Shown piece by piece: positions 1-8,433 of a DNA stretch of 64,000 nt. The position numbers and the translations under genes are program-made. Origin of the DNA: Betaproteobacteria bacterium (GTDB lineage Bacteria; Pseudomonadota; Gammaproteobacteria; Burkholderiales; Casimicrobiaceae); assembly GCA_013298695.1 (NCBI GenBank), contig JAAFIS010000011.1:1-64000 (forward strand), in the 5' to 3' direction. Within the stretch, counting starts at the first letter, position 1. The number at the start of each line of letters is the position of its first letter. Under the pieces are notes generated by a model that did not search any database, had not been told where the DNA came from, and was given only the letters and a program-made list of their open reading frames with translations.

Positions 1-274
1 TCGACTGGGCAGTTGCTCCGATGGAACCACCGCCCGCCCCTGCGTCCAACGCATCCTCATGGGTACGCAGCCCGCGCGGGTTTGCACGATGGATATCGAT
101 GGCGACGGCTTGGTGAAACCCACCACGGATGGCTTGATCCTCGCGCGCGTGTCACTCGGCCTCAAAGGCAGCGCCGCACTCGCAGGCGCATTGGGCGCGG
201 GCGCGTCACGAACCACGTGGGGGCAAGTGCTCGACTATCTGGTCGACCAATGCGGAATGAACCTCTTGCCATAG
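1..274 (+). repeat. Direct repeat shared with 1690-1963 (duplicated gene 3' ends)
   Basis: Positions 1-274 match 1690-1963 with an offset of 1689 and about seven base differences. All seven fall at synonymous codon positions. Homology stops at the stop codons. This is a tandem gene duplication, with protein-level conservation or recent gene conversion of the C-terminal module. Confidence 0.9.
2..274 (+). CDS. C-terminal part of a delta-60/dockerin-like secreted protein (cut by window edge)
   Basis: This is the 3' end of a gene that begins left of the window. Its 91 visible residues are identical to the C-terminus of the next gene (428-1963). The readable part holds a short calcium-loop motif (MDIDGDG) followed by TDGLILAR, which resembles one dockerin/EF-hand half, and ends in NLLP before TAG. 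By analogy with the complete copy next door it is probably the tail of a secreted delta-60 repeat protein. The N-terminal part is not visible, so repeat number and secretion signal cannot be judged. The 3' boundary is clear. Confidence 0.75.
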   Translation, partial: RLGSCSDGTTARPCVQRILMGTQPARVCTMDIDGDGLVKPTTDGLILARVSLGLKGSAALAGALGAGASRTTWGQVLDYLVDQCGMNLLP

Positions 275-427
275 TGGCGAGCCGCGGGTGCCACGTGATC
301 AACGTGAGTTCGCTTGAGTGCTGTCTTATGATGCACGGCAGGCGCAGGGTTCGGCTTTGTTGAGCGTCACGCTAAGTTCTTGCGAGCAAGAGGTGCGCTG
401 ACCGATTGATTTACCTTGAGGGATTGA

Positions 428-1963
428 ATGAAGCAGTATCGAATTTTGTTAGCAGCAGCGTGTTGCGCGCTGATTTCCTCCGTCGCGAGCGCGCAAACGG
501 TGGGCGCCATCGACACCAGTTTTGGCACGATCAACACCTGGGCAACATTTAATCCGAGCGTTCATGCGGTGGTACACGGAGAGGTGCGTGACCTCATCGA
601 GTTGCCGGATGGAAAAATTCTCGGTGCTGGCTGGTGTCGAGAACCTGTGACCAACGCTGACGTCACATGCCTTTATCGCTGGACAGCGAACGGGGGCGCG
701 CCTGATACGAGCTTTGGCGCGGGTGGTGTGAGCTACGTGCTCAACGGGGCGAGCAGAGAGCCTGTTCGAGTGATTCCCCGAAAAGATGGCCGTTGGTTGG
801 TAGCCGGTACATGCAATCGCAGTGCGGACCTTAGATTCAGCGAGATTTGTCTCGCCGTCGTCAATGAAAACGGCAACGGATTTGATATCAGTTTTGGTTT
901 GAACGGCAAGACGGTGATTCCTCCGCCAGCGTTCTACGACAAAGTTAGCTTAGCGGATTTGGTGCTGCGGGAAGACGGGTCCGTCTTGGTGGGGGGTACC
1001 TGCACAAATACTATCGAGAGTCGCAGCTATTGTGTGGCGCGCATTCGCACGAACGGTACGTTCGACCCCGCTTTTGGCGCAAACAACTGGTCACTGACGA
1101 CACCGGGACGTGGCGACAGTTTGATCAAGCTCATTGCACTGCCCGACGGTCGTTTTATCGCAACAGGAGGGTGCGGAGACGGGTTTCAACCGGCGAGTCG
1201 CGTATGTAGGTTCCGGTATTCCTCTAGCGGCTCGCTTGAAGTCAACTATTCGTTTGACTACGGTACGAATCAGTTTGAAATCATTACCGATGCGCGCGTA
1301 TTTGGAGAAATGATATTCATCGTCGGTTACTACCTAGGGACTGGTCGGGAGATCCTTGCAACACGTCGCGGCACCTTTACTGACATCGCGGACCCGAGTT
1401 ATGGGGGGAGCTTTCCAACGTCTGGTCAGACTCGCGAGCTCAATATTGATTTGTTGGAAACCGGCAATGTCAATTTTGCGAAGATATTGCGTGACGGCAG
1501 CGTGATGCTGTGGGGCGACTGCAACAATGCGTTCACCCCGTACCAATGCTCAGCGCGATTGAGTCCTCACGGCGTGTTTGATTCGAGCTATGGCGTGGGT
1601 GGTCGATACGAATATCCGTCGATGCCGACACCGTTTGGTTCGATCACCACGATGGCCGCATTGGCTGAAGGAGCATCCGGTCGTACCTATCGACTGGGCA
1701 GTTGCTCCGATGGAACCACCGCCCGCCCCTGCGTCCAACGCATCCTCATGGGTACGCAGCCCGCGCGGGTTTGCACGATGGATATCGATGGCGACGGCTT
1801 GGTGAAACCCACCACAGATGGCTTGATCCTCGCACGCGTGTCGCTCGGCCTCAAAGGCAGCGCCGCACTCGCAGGCGCATTGGGCGCTGGCGCGTCACGA
1901 ACGACCTGGGGGCAAGTGCTCGACTATCTGGTCGACCAATGCGGAATGAACCTCTTGCCGTAG
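428..1963 (+). CDS. Delta-60 repeat secreted protein with dockerin-like C-terminus
   Basis: 511 residues. Residues 1-22 are a signal peptide ending in ASAQ. The body is a series of units such as DTSFGAGG...DGRWLVAGTC and DPAFGAN...DGRFIATGGC, the pattern of the delta-60 repeat (beta-propeller-like) family of secreted proteins of unknown function. Cysteine pairs recur in each unit. The last 75 residues hold the DIDGDG calcium-loop module shared with the upstream paralogue; a related module is seen in the DUF1800 protein at 44.9 kb. GAGG at 418-421 sits six bases before the ATG. Residues 275-427 of the DNA form the intergenic promoter region with no gene visible. Probably exported to the surface or medium; the ligand is unknown. 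Confidence 0.8.
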   Translation: MKQYRILLAAACCALISSVASAQTVGAIDTSFGTINTWATFNPSVHAVVHGEVRDLIELPDGKILGAGWCREPVTNADVTCLYRWTANGGAPDTSFGAGGVSYVLNGASREPVRVIPRKDGRWLVAGTCNRSADLRFSEICLAVVNENGNGFDISFGLNGKTVIPPPAFYDKVSLADLVLREDGSVLVGGTCTNTIESRSYCVARIRTNGTFDPAFGANNWSLTTPGRGDSLIKLIALPDGRFIATGGCGDGFQPASRVCRFRYSSSGSLEVNYSFDYGTNQFEIITDARVFGEMIFIVGYYLGTGREILATRRGTFTDIADPSYGGSFPTSGQTRELNIDLLETGNVNFAKILRDGSVMLWGDCNNAFTPYQCSARLSPHGVFDSSYGVGGRYEYPSMPTPFGSITTMAALAEGASGRTYRLGSCSDGTTARPCVQRILMGTQPARVCTMDIDGDGLVKPTTDGLILARVSLGLKGSAALAGALGAGASRTTWGQVLDYLVDQCGMNLLP

Positions 1964-1981
1964 CCGACACCGCACATTTCA

Positions 1982-2443
1982 CGTGAAGCTCTAGAACTGA
2001 TACGAGCCGCTGGCGATCAATGCGCCAACTCAGCCCCTGCGTTCAACGATTTGATTGGTGGCCAAGTGCAGATGATGGCCGAGAGCGTACCGCAAGCAGC
2101 AACTTATGCGAAGAGCGGCAAACTACGCGCGCTCGCGGTCACCAGCCGCACGAGAAATCCTGCGTTGCCGGACACGCCGACGCTGATCGAATCCGGTGTG
2201 AAAGATTTTGAAGTCGTTGGCTTCTACGGCCTGCTCGCACCCGCAAACACACCCGCCGCGATCGTTGACAAAATTTCCAGCGCACTCAAAACCATCATCG
2301 AAGAGCCCGCGATGAGCAAACGCATGATCGACAGTGGTGCCGATCCCGCGTTCCTGGGTCGCGAACCTTTCGGCGCGTTTTTGAAAGCGGAGATGCCGAA
2401 GTGGGCGAAGGCGGTAAAGGATTCGGGCGCGAGCGTTGATTAA
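1982..2443 (+). pseudogene. Remnant of a Bug-family (TctC-like) solute-binding protein
   Basis: The open frame ends with a clear C-terminal half of a tripartite tricarboxylate transporter receptor: APAFNDLIGGQVQ, then GKLRALAVTS, LPDTPTLIESG, FYGLLAPANTP and a normal C-terminus at SVD. Complete members of this family are about 320 residues with a signal peptide. Here about 130 to 150 residues survive, and no start codon with a leader is visible before the preceding gene's stop at 1963. The N-terminal half is therefore missing, presumably lost when the delta-60 genes were duplicated or inserted. The longest frame opens at a TTG at 2051, but this is unlikely to be a functional start. Confidence 0.75.
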
Positions 2444-2478
2444 GCGCAAACGTTATCTTTGTTGCGCCGATTGATCGA

Positions 2479-3384
2479 TTAGCGCGATCCGAACCGATAG
2501 GCGACGCCCGCTGATGCGGTCCAGTTTTGTTTTTTCTGCGTGAGTGGACTCGCTGCAGCGTCTCCGCGCAACTGTGTTGCCCCGCCGCCCATAAAGCCGA
2601 ACCAGCGTGGCGCGAAATTCCAATTCAGTGATCCGCCTGCGGTGATGTCGCGCACACCCGCGCGCGGGCTGTAGGCGGCACGCCCGGTTATCGAAGCAGT
2701 CTCTTGACTGATTCCAAAATGTGTTTTCATGTAGGTTGCATCGGCAAACGAGAGCGCAGTGCCCACCGACCAATTTAATGTGGGCGTGATCTTGTCACCA
2801 TAACCAATGCCCAGGTTGTAGACCCCGCCGCCACCGCGACCCAACAAATCGTGGGAGGCACCGACGGTGGCGCTAATTTTGTTGGTCAGTTTGTAGCCCA
2901 GATAAACACGAGCTCGCGCCGTTGTTCGAATGTCAGGAAGTCCTGCAAGCGTGGCTGAATCCGATGACTTTCGCTTCGGATCAAATCGCAGCGAAACGCC
3001 CGCTGTCAATCGATCAAGGCTGAGCAAATCTACGCTCGCCCCAGCGCCCGAGTCTGGGGATCGATCATCGACGCCGCCCAGCATGCCAGCTGAGCGAGAA
3101 GGTGAAATTCGGAAGCGCCCGTATTGCGCCGCCCACACGGGGCGCAGCTTTACTTCGCGATCGGTGCTGCCAACGTAAATCGGTGCGGAAATAGCGGCAC
3201 CTCCGAGCACGATGCTCCAGCGCGTGTGTGTGGCTGTCTCTTCTTCGGCGGATTTGGCGGGTGTCTCAGCGTAGGTGACACTTGTCGACAGGTAAACAAC
3301 GGTGGCGATTAGTCCGCGAATTGAGATGATCAGACTCCGCGAAAGTGACTCGCGGGAGAATTGAGTAGCAGCGTGCTGAAGCAT
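2479..3384 (-). CDS. MipA/OmpV family outer membrane protein
   Basis: About 301 residues from the chosen ATG; a start at 3420 is also possible. A long N-terminal signal region ends near VTYA. The mature part shows the MipA/OmpV pattern: GGAAISAPIYVGSTDREVKLRPVWAAQ, then alternating beta strands (LGYKLTNKISATVGAS, LNWSVGTALSFAD, YSPRAGVRDITAGGSLNW) and a terminal ASAGVAYRFGSR strand typical of outer-membrane barrels. Family members are linked to murein scaffolding (MipA) or are general porin-like proteins; the role here is inferred only from family. It is a single gene convergent with the Bug remnant. Confidence 0.8.
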   Translation of the reverse strand: MLQHAATQFSRESLSRSLIISIRGLIATVVYLSTSVTYAETPAKSAEEETATHTRWSIVLGGAAISAPIYVGSTDREVKLRPVWAAQYGRFRISPSRSAGMLGGVDDRSPDSGAGASVDLLSLDRLTAGVSLRFDPKRKSSDSATLAGLPDIRTTARARVYLGYKLTNKISATVGASHDLLGRGGGGVYNLGIGYGDKITPTLNWSVGTALSFADATYMKTHFGISQETASITGRAAYSPRAGVRDITAGGSLNWNFAPRWFGFMGGGATQLRGDAAASPLTQKKQNWTASAGVAYRFGSR

Positions 3385-3668
3385 GAGTATTTCTAAAAAT
3401 TGTGTGGCGTTAAGTGGCATCGAGAAAACCGTGCACGACTACCGTTGAGTGCCGCGATTCAAGCTCCGGAAATATAAGAAGCCGCGGCGCGTTTCAAATG
3501 CGGGCATTCCCCTCCACGGTCACGTCATACCTTGCGCGCTACGGGTAAACATTTCCAGAAGTCAGTCGCGCGATGCACGAAAGCAACAGCGCATTGAAAT
3601 GTGTGCTCCGAACAGTCTGAGTTTCGCACGTGTTCAAATAGCGGTTTTCGGTCGCTAGAGTTAACCGC

Positions 3669-4532
3669 ATGCGTCACACATTGGTTGTTATATCGCGTTG
3701 TTTTGCACTGTTGTTGCTCGGGACAGGATTGGCGAACGCGCAAGTTGACCGCGCTATCGCCGAACGCGTATTGCAAAAATCTGGGACGCTCGCACAAGTC
3801 GACGCAGTGCCTGCGCAGTTCAAAGGAAACTTTGAGCAAGGTTTACGCGAACAGCGCGATACGCCGTTCACGCGCGACGAGATCAATCGATTCCTCGCGC
3901 TCGCCGAGCGTACTTTTACGTCGAAGGCGTTAGGCGCAACGATCATCGCCACGGTCGCCGACCAGCTGAACACAGACCACGGCGCAATCCTTGAGGCGTG
4001 GTACGACGGGGCGACGGGCAAGCGCATCTTGGCGGTTGAGGCCGCCGCTGCCAAAGCCGACCCAGCGGTAACAGTGAGGGAGGGCAGTGCGCTCTTCGGA
4101 AAACTTTCTGAATCGCGGCGCGAGCTGTTGAAGGAGCTACTCGCGGCAAGTCGAGCTGCGGATTTCGTGGCTGATTTGTCGATTGATATGGCCGTTACCG
4201 CCGCACATGCAACGGCCGCAGTGACCAGCGCCGGCTCAGCAATTGCCAACACCCGCACGGCCCAGCCATCGCTCAAAGAATTGCGCGAGAGCGCAGCGAA
4301 AGATCGCTCGCAAGTTGTAACTTCAATGAATGAGTTGCTGCTTGTTGTTTACGCAAAGACTTACGAAAGTTTGAGCGACGACGAGCTGCGCGTCTACGTG
4401 ACCGCGCTTACCTCGGCGGCAGGAAAACAGTTCACTGAAGCCGTAATCGTTGCGTTCAATCGAGCCTTGTTTGCGAGCGCTTCGGAGCTGGGCAAAGCCA
4501 TCTCGGAGCTGAATAAGCCGGCCAAAAAATAG
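3669..4532 (+). CDS. Exported protein with DUF2059-like C-terminal segment
   Basis: 287 residues. Residues 1-24 form a signal peptide (hydrophobic stretch, ANAQ cleavage). The rest is predicted mostly alpha-helical and rich in alanine. Near the C-terminus, LSDDELRVYVTALTSAAGKQF resembles the DUF2059 signature, in which an acidic ELxxYxxxxTSPxGxxF helix is conserved. No catalytic motif is visible. Likely periplasmic, function unknown. It stands alone, convergent with the S10 peptidase gene. Confidence 0.6.
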   Translation: MRHTLVVISRCFALLLLGTGLANAQVDRAIAERVLQKSGTLAQVDAVPAQFKGNFEQGLREQRDTPFTRDEINRFLALAERTFTSKALGATIIATVADQLNTDHGAILEAWYDGATGKRILAVEAAAAKADPAVTVREGSALFGKLSESRRELLKELLAASRAADFVADLSIDMAVTAAHATAAVTSAGSAIANTRTAQPSLKELRESAAKDRSQVVTSMNELLLVVYAKTYESLSDDELRVYVTALTSAAGKQFTEAVIVAFNRALFASASELGKAISELNKPAKK

Positions 4533-4714
4533 CGTCTATCGATTTGGCAGGAATACGCCGCACGGATGCTCAGGGTTCCCTTCGGCGGGCGCAGAGAGAA
4601 CTGGGCTCGCGACGAACAAAAAAAGCGCTAGAGCGGCATGCGTTAAGGCGACTAGCTGCCGAATGGGTGCCTAAATTTTAAGCAGAAAACTACGCAACAG
4701 CTTTACGCGCGACT

Positions 4715-4797
4715 GCCCAATTACGTTGGGCTAAAACTCAATAATTGATATTTTTCGAAAACTAGTGTTAATTGATGTTCGCCCCATTAGATACGCG
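4715..4797 (+). repeat. Twin-palindrome element, copy A
   Basis: Left unit 4715-4731 is GCCCAATTACGTTGGGC. A 49-base spacer follows with CG at 4756-4757 inside TTTTCGAAAA at its centre, then a decayed right unit at 4781-4797 beginning GCCCCATTAGAT. It lies in the 390-base gap between two convergent genes (4533-4922), which otherwise holds nothing recognisable. See the findings for the family comparison. Confidence 0.8.
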
Positions 4798-4922
4798 GTT
4801 TTAGCGTAAATGCTATTGCTTCTTCCCCGGCGCGTAGCCGCTGGAATTTGCGTTGCCTTCACCCGCATGTCCCAATCTCGATCCAGAACCATTCGTGCGC
4901 CACACGATCAATCGCCAGCGGC

Positions 4923-6389
4923 CTACGAGATAAAGGCGCGCAAATCTCTCGCCATCGCCACAATCGACGGCTTATGGATGTACATCATGTGCCCAGCGTC
5001 GTAGTAATGCGTGGTGATGTCTTTCGCGCGTTCGGCGTCGAGGTTCAAATGATTAAACGTGTAGTCCGTTGCGAAATGCGGCGTCGCTAGATCGTAGTAG
5101 CCATTGGCGACGTAGATTTTCAGATGCGGATTCATGCGCATCGCTTTGCGCAACGTCTCGGCAACATTTGCATATCGATTGGCGAAATCTTTCCAGCCCC
5201 ACGTCATGTAGAGCCCGGAAATCAAGTGATACGGCAAATCGCTTTCGAACTTCAGTGTGCCGCGCACGTAATCGTTCAAGGTCGCACCAAACGCGCCGCC
5301 CAGATTCGCGTGAGATGGGTCGAATTCAAAATGTTCGCCCGCGCTGTCACGATCCTTATTCTTAAACCGAGAATCAAGCCGCCCGACTGTCTCCCCCTTG
5401 TTGCGCAACAACTCTTTGCAAAAGCGATGAATGTGAATGCGAAGCTCGGTCGATTCGATGTACGCGGCTGAAAGCCCCGTGTATCGCACGAGTTTGTTGA
5501 CGATCGTTGCACGCGTTTCGGCGTCGAGCGATGAGCCCGCGAAGAGCGCGGCGCTGTACTCGCCCGCGGCAAAGATTTCTACCTCTTTGAGCAAATCCTT
5601 GAGCTTTCGTTTTTGTTCTGCGGGCGCGAGGGCCTTGTGATGCCAAGCCGTCGCGGTGTAGGTTGGAAGAAACAACACTGGCGGCAAATCGTTGCCGTGG
5701 TCGAAGCGAAGCGTTTGGAAATCGAGCGCGCACGAAATCAGCATCAAGCCGTTCATGTACATGCCGTGCTTTTCTTGCAAAAGTCCCGCAAGTCCGCACG
5801 CGCGCGTGGTGCCGTAGCTCTCGCCTGCGATGTATTTCGGGCTCGACCAGCGCTGATTGCGCGATGCGTAGAGGCGAATGAATTCACCCACACTTTCAAG
5901 GTCGCGCTGATAGTCATGAAACTCTTTCACTTTCTCGCCAGCGACCATGCGCGAATAACCCGTGCCAATCGGATCGATAAACACGAGATCCGTCTTATCG
6001 ATCACACTAAATTCGTTGTCGATTAATTCGTACGGCGGCGCACCAGCGTTGCCCTCATCATCGAGCTTAACGCGCTTCGGTCCGAGCAGGCCTAGATGTA
6101 GCCACACTGAACTCGAACCCGGCCCACCGTTGAACGAAAACGTGATCGGGCGCTTCGCGGAATCTTTCACGTTATCAAGCGTGTAGGCGACGAAGAACAT
6201 CGATGCACGCGGTTTTGCGTCTAGCGCTTCGCCTTCTTTGTCGTGCTCTTCGCGCAAAACAACCGTGCCGCAGGTCGCGGTGTACTTGATCGTTTTGCCA
6301 TTGATTTTGATCTCGTGCCTAGTGACCGACGTGATGTCCTTCGGCTCGATCTGTGGCTCCACTTTCTCTAAAGGCGTTTTCTCTGACAC
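4923..6389 (-). CDS. Peptidase S10 (serine carboxypeptidase-like)
   Basis: About 488 residues. The GTG at 6389 is preferred over an upstream in-frame start at 6422 because AAGGA lies about eight bases before it. Family motifs are in order: TFSFNGGPGSSSVW (oxyanion region), GESYG (nucleophile serine), NGYYDLATP (aspartate) and DAGHMMYIHKP (histidine), giving the complete Ser-Asp-His triad. No signal peptide is visible from the chosen start, so the enzyme may be cytoplasmic, unlike eukaryotic vacuolar homologues. It would remove C-terminal residues from peptides. The neighbouring minus-strand genes (tag, MFS) are separated by about 70 bases. Confidence 0.88.
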   Translation of the reverse strand: MSEKTPLEKVEPQIEPKDITSVTRHEIKINGKTIKYTATCGTVVLREEHDKEGEALDAKPRASMFFVAYTLDNVKDSAKRPITFSFNGGPGSSSVWLHLGLLGPKRVKLDDEGNAGAPPYELIDNEFSVIDKTDLVFIDPIGTGYSRMVAGEKVKEFHDYQRDLESVGEFIRLYASRNQRWSSPKYIAGESYGTTRACGLAGLLQEKHGMYMNGLMLISCALDFQTLRFDHGNDLPPVLFLPTYTATAWHHKALAPAEQKRKLKDLLKEVEIFAAGEYSAALFAGSSLDAETRATIVNKLVRYTGLSAAYIESTELRIHIHRFCKELLRNKGETVGRLDSRFKNKDRDSAGEHFEFDPSHANLGGAFGATLNDYVRGTLKFESDLPYHLISGLYMTWGWKDFANRYANVAETLRKAMRMNPHLKIYVANGYYDLATPHFATDYTFNHLNLDAERAKDITTHYYDAGHMMYIHKPSIVAMARDLRAFIS

Positions 6390-6461
6390 AGCGTTGTTCC
6401 TTAATGTAGCGCGCAGTCTCACTGCACCGCTGTTAGGTTGATGGCGCGATGAGATCGCGCC

Positions 6462-7079
6462 CTACAGTTTCTCGCCCATCGCCTTCACGGCTTCAAAACG
6501 AAAGCAACTCGTTAAATGGTCGTTCACGAGCCCAGCCGCTTGCATGTGCGCGTACACAATCGTCGAGCCGACGAATTTGAACCCGGCTTTTTTGAGCGCT
6601 TTCGACAGCGCATCGGATTCGGGCGTTGTCGCTTTGATGTCTTCCTTGCGCTTGAGCTTCGTTTGAATTGGCCGACCGTTCACGTATTGCCAGAAGAAAT
6701 CGGTGAGCGCGGAATCTGGCCGCGATGCGGTTTCACGTAACTTGAGCAGCGCTTGCGCATTGGTCACTGCTGCGCGAATCTTCAACTGATTGCGGATGAT
6801 GCCCGCATCAAGCAAGAGCTTTTGGATTTTCGGCTCTTTGTAACGCGCGATTTTTTCCACATCGAAATTGTCGAACGCTTTGCGATAGTTTTCACGTTTT
6901 GCGAGCACCGTTTGCCATGAAAGCCCTGCTTGCGCCCCTTCAAGAATCAGCATCTCAAACATCTTGTGTTCATCGAAACACGGCACGCCCCATTCTTCGT
7001 CGTGATAATCCTCATAAAAATCGGGAACGCCCGTTGCCCAGAAACAGCGCTTGATTTCAGATTCGATTTTTTTTGTCAC
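6462..7079 (-). CDS. tag: DNA-3-methyladenine glycosylase I
   Basis: 205 residues from a GTG at 7079 that overlaps the stop of the MFS gene in GTGA. The frame runs open to 7196, but family alignment begins at this GTG. Conserved Tag features: RCFWAT (first zinc cysteine), YHDEEWGVP (zinc histidine and glutamate), FEMLILEGAQAGLSW, DAGIIRNQLKI, DALSKALKKAGFKFVG and NDHLTSC (zinc His and Cys). The enzyme removes 3-methyladenine from alkylated DNA in base-excision repair. The four-base overlap suggests translational coupling to the transporter upstream. Confidence 0.93.
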   Translation of the reverse strand: MTKKIESEIKRCFWATGVPDFYEDYHDEEWGVPCFDEHKMFEMLILEGAQAGLSWQTVLAKRENYRKAFDNFDVEKIARYKEPKIQKLLLDAGIIRNQLKIRAAVTNAQALLKLRETASRPDSALTDFFWQYVNGRPIQTKLKRKEDIKATTPESDALSKALKKAGFKFVGSTIVYAHMQAAGLVNDHLTSCFRFEAVKAMGEKL

Positions 7080-8296
7080 GGTAGTTTCTTTTTTGCAAAC
7101 CAACTGCCCGAAAGCAAGCCACTTCCGACCAACAAGAACAGCGGCAGTAGTCCAGTTTTCGCGGAAAGAATTCCGAACACGAGCGGCATGGTCCATTGAC
7201 TGGTTGAAATCATCGTCATGCGCAGTCCGTTGACTTCGCCGACTCGGTTCGGCGGCGCAGCGCTATGCAAGAAGGACAGCACAATCGGCTGACTCGAACC
7301 GAGTCCGAGGCCCATGACAAACGAACAAACCAGCATCGCTGCATAGTTGTGAGCGAATGCGAAAGCGATGAACGACGCGCCAGCAACGATCATCGCGGCG
7401 ACGATGACGCCGCGCCCCCCGAGCCAGCGCTGTAGCCGCGGCATCGCAAAACGCACTAGGAATACGGCGACGGCGAACAATGACATTACCGAGCCAATCT
7501 GTGTCGCCGTCAACCCAATTTGGCTGCCGAGCACCGGCACCAGGAATATGTAGAGATCCCATCCAATTGTGATGACAGCACCTGTCATCAGTGTGTTGCG
7601 CACAATGGGAATTTGCAGGAGTTCGCTTGCCTTGCCGTGGGGCGCGTCGCGAACTTTGTTCTGAATCGAGGGTAACTTCAAGAACCTCTTCACGTAAAAC
7701 AACACACCCGCGACCAACGGCAATATCGCAAGCACCGCAAACGCCGCGCGGAAACTCACGTGATCGATCATGAAGCCTGCAATGAGCGGCCCCAAAAAAC
7801 TTGACACCGAAAAACCCATCGACATGATTGAAAACGCGCGGATACGGCGCTCTTCTTCACTTCCGCCGTACACGCCAATCGCGTACTGCGAAGCTGCAGC
7901 GATGACCATCCAGCCCACGCCCAAGCCACAGGCCGCTACGGCGAGCACCCAAAGCATCGGCTCAAATGCAGCGAGCGCGCCGCCCGCGACCATCATCACG
8001 CAGCCAAACACCAGCATCTTGCGCAGCGGCAGCCGATCCACGGCGCGACCCGCGCGAATCGCGAGAAATGCTGGAATCAAGTTGAACATCGCGGTGAGAA
8101 TGCCGACCCATAGCGCGCCGCCACCGGCTTTGATTGCGGCGAGCGAAGTGGCTACGCGAATTCCGTTGAATGCCGTGTGCGCGATGATGAGCAGAAGCAC
8201 CATCAAGAAGAGATCTCGCGGAAGCGCGCTTGCGTTTCCGCTCGACAACGACGACGAGGAATGGTCTGGAGGAGAATGCTTAGTGGGTGAAGCCAC
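7076..8296 (-). CDS. Major facilitator superfamily transporter
   Basis: 406 residues with about 12 hydrophobic segments. The loop RAGRAVDRLPLRKML between TM2 and TM3 matches the MFS signature G-x-x-x-D-R-x-x-R. The N-terminus is a 25-residue Ser-rich soluble tail. SFVMGLGLGSSQPIVL in the second half is typical of drug/metabolite exporters. Substrate unknown. Its stop codon overlaps the start of tag (GTGA), so the two are probably co-transcribed; a role in exporting a DNA-damaging compound would fit but is only inference. Confidence 0.85.
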   Translation of the reverse strand: MASPTKHSPPDHSSSSLSSGNASALPRDLFLMVLLLIIAHTAFNGIRVATSLAAIKAGGGALWVGILTAMFNLIPAFLAIRAGRAVDRLPLRKMLVFGCVMMVAGGALAAFEPMLWVLAVAACGLGVGWMVIAAASQYAIGVYGGSEEERRIRAFSIMSMGFSVSSFLGPLIAGFMIDHVSFRAAFAVLAILPLVAGVLFYVKRFLKLPSIQNKVRDAPHGKASELLQIPIVRNTLMTGAVITIGWDLYIFLVPVLGSQIGLTATQIGSVMSLFAVAVFLVRFAMPRLQRWLGGRGVIVAAMIVAGASFIAFAFAHNYAAMLVCSFVMGLGLGSSQPIVLSFLHSAAPPNRVGEVNGLRMTMISTSQWTMPLVFGILSAKTGLLPLFLLVGSGLLSGSWFAKKKLP

Positions 8297-8433
8297 ACCT
8301 CAATTATTGCTCAAGTGACGGCATGATCCAGCCAGCGGTTTCAAAACGCGCACCGCCCGCGCTTTGAATGCTCGTTCCCGCGCAGGCGGGGGCTCGCGGA
8401 CTTCGCTTCGGGCTCGACTCGCTTACAACACGT

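Noticed and set aside
5124-6026. Long plus-strand frames opposite the S10 peptidase and similar shadow frames elsewhere
   Set aside because: They lie antisense to well-supported genes and show no independent motifs.
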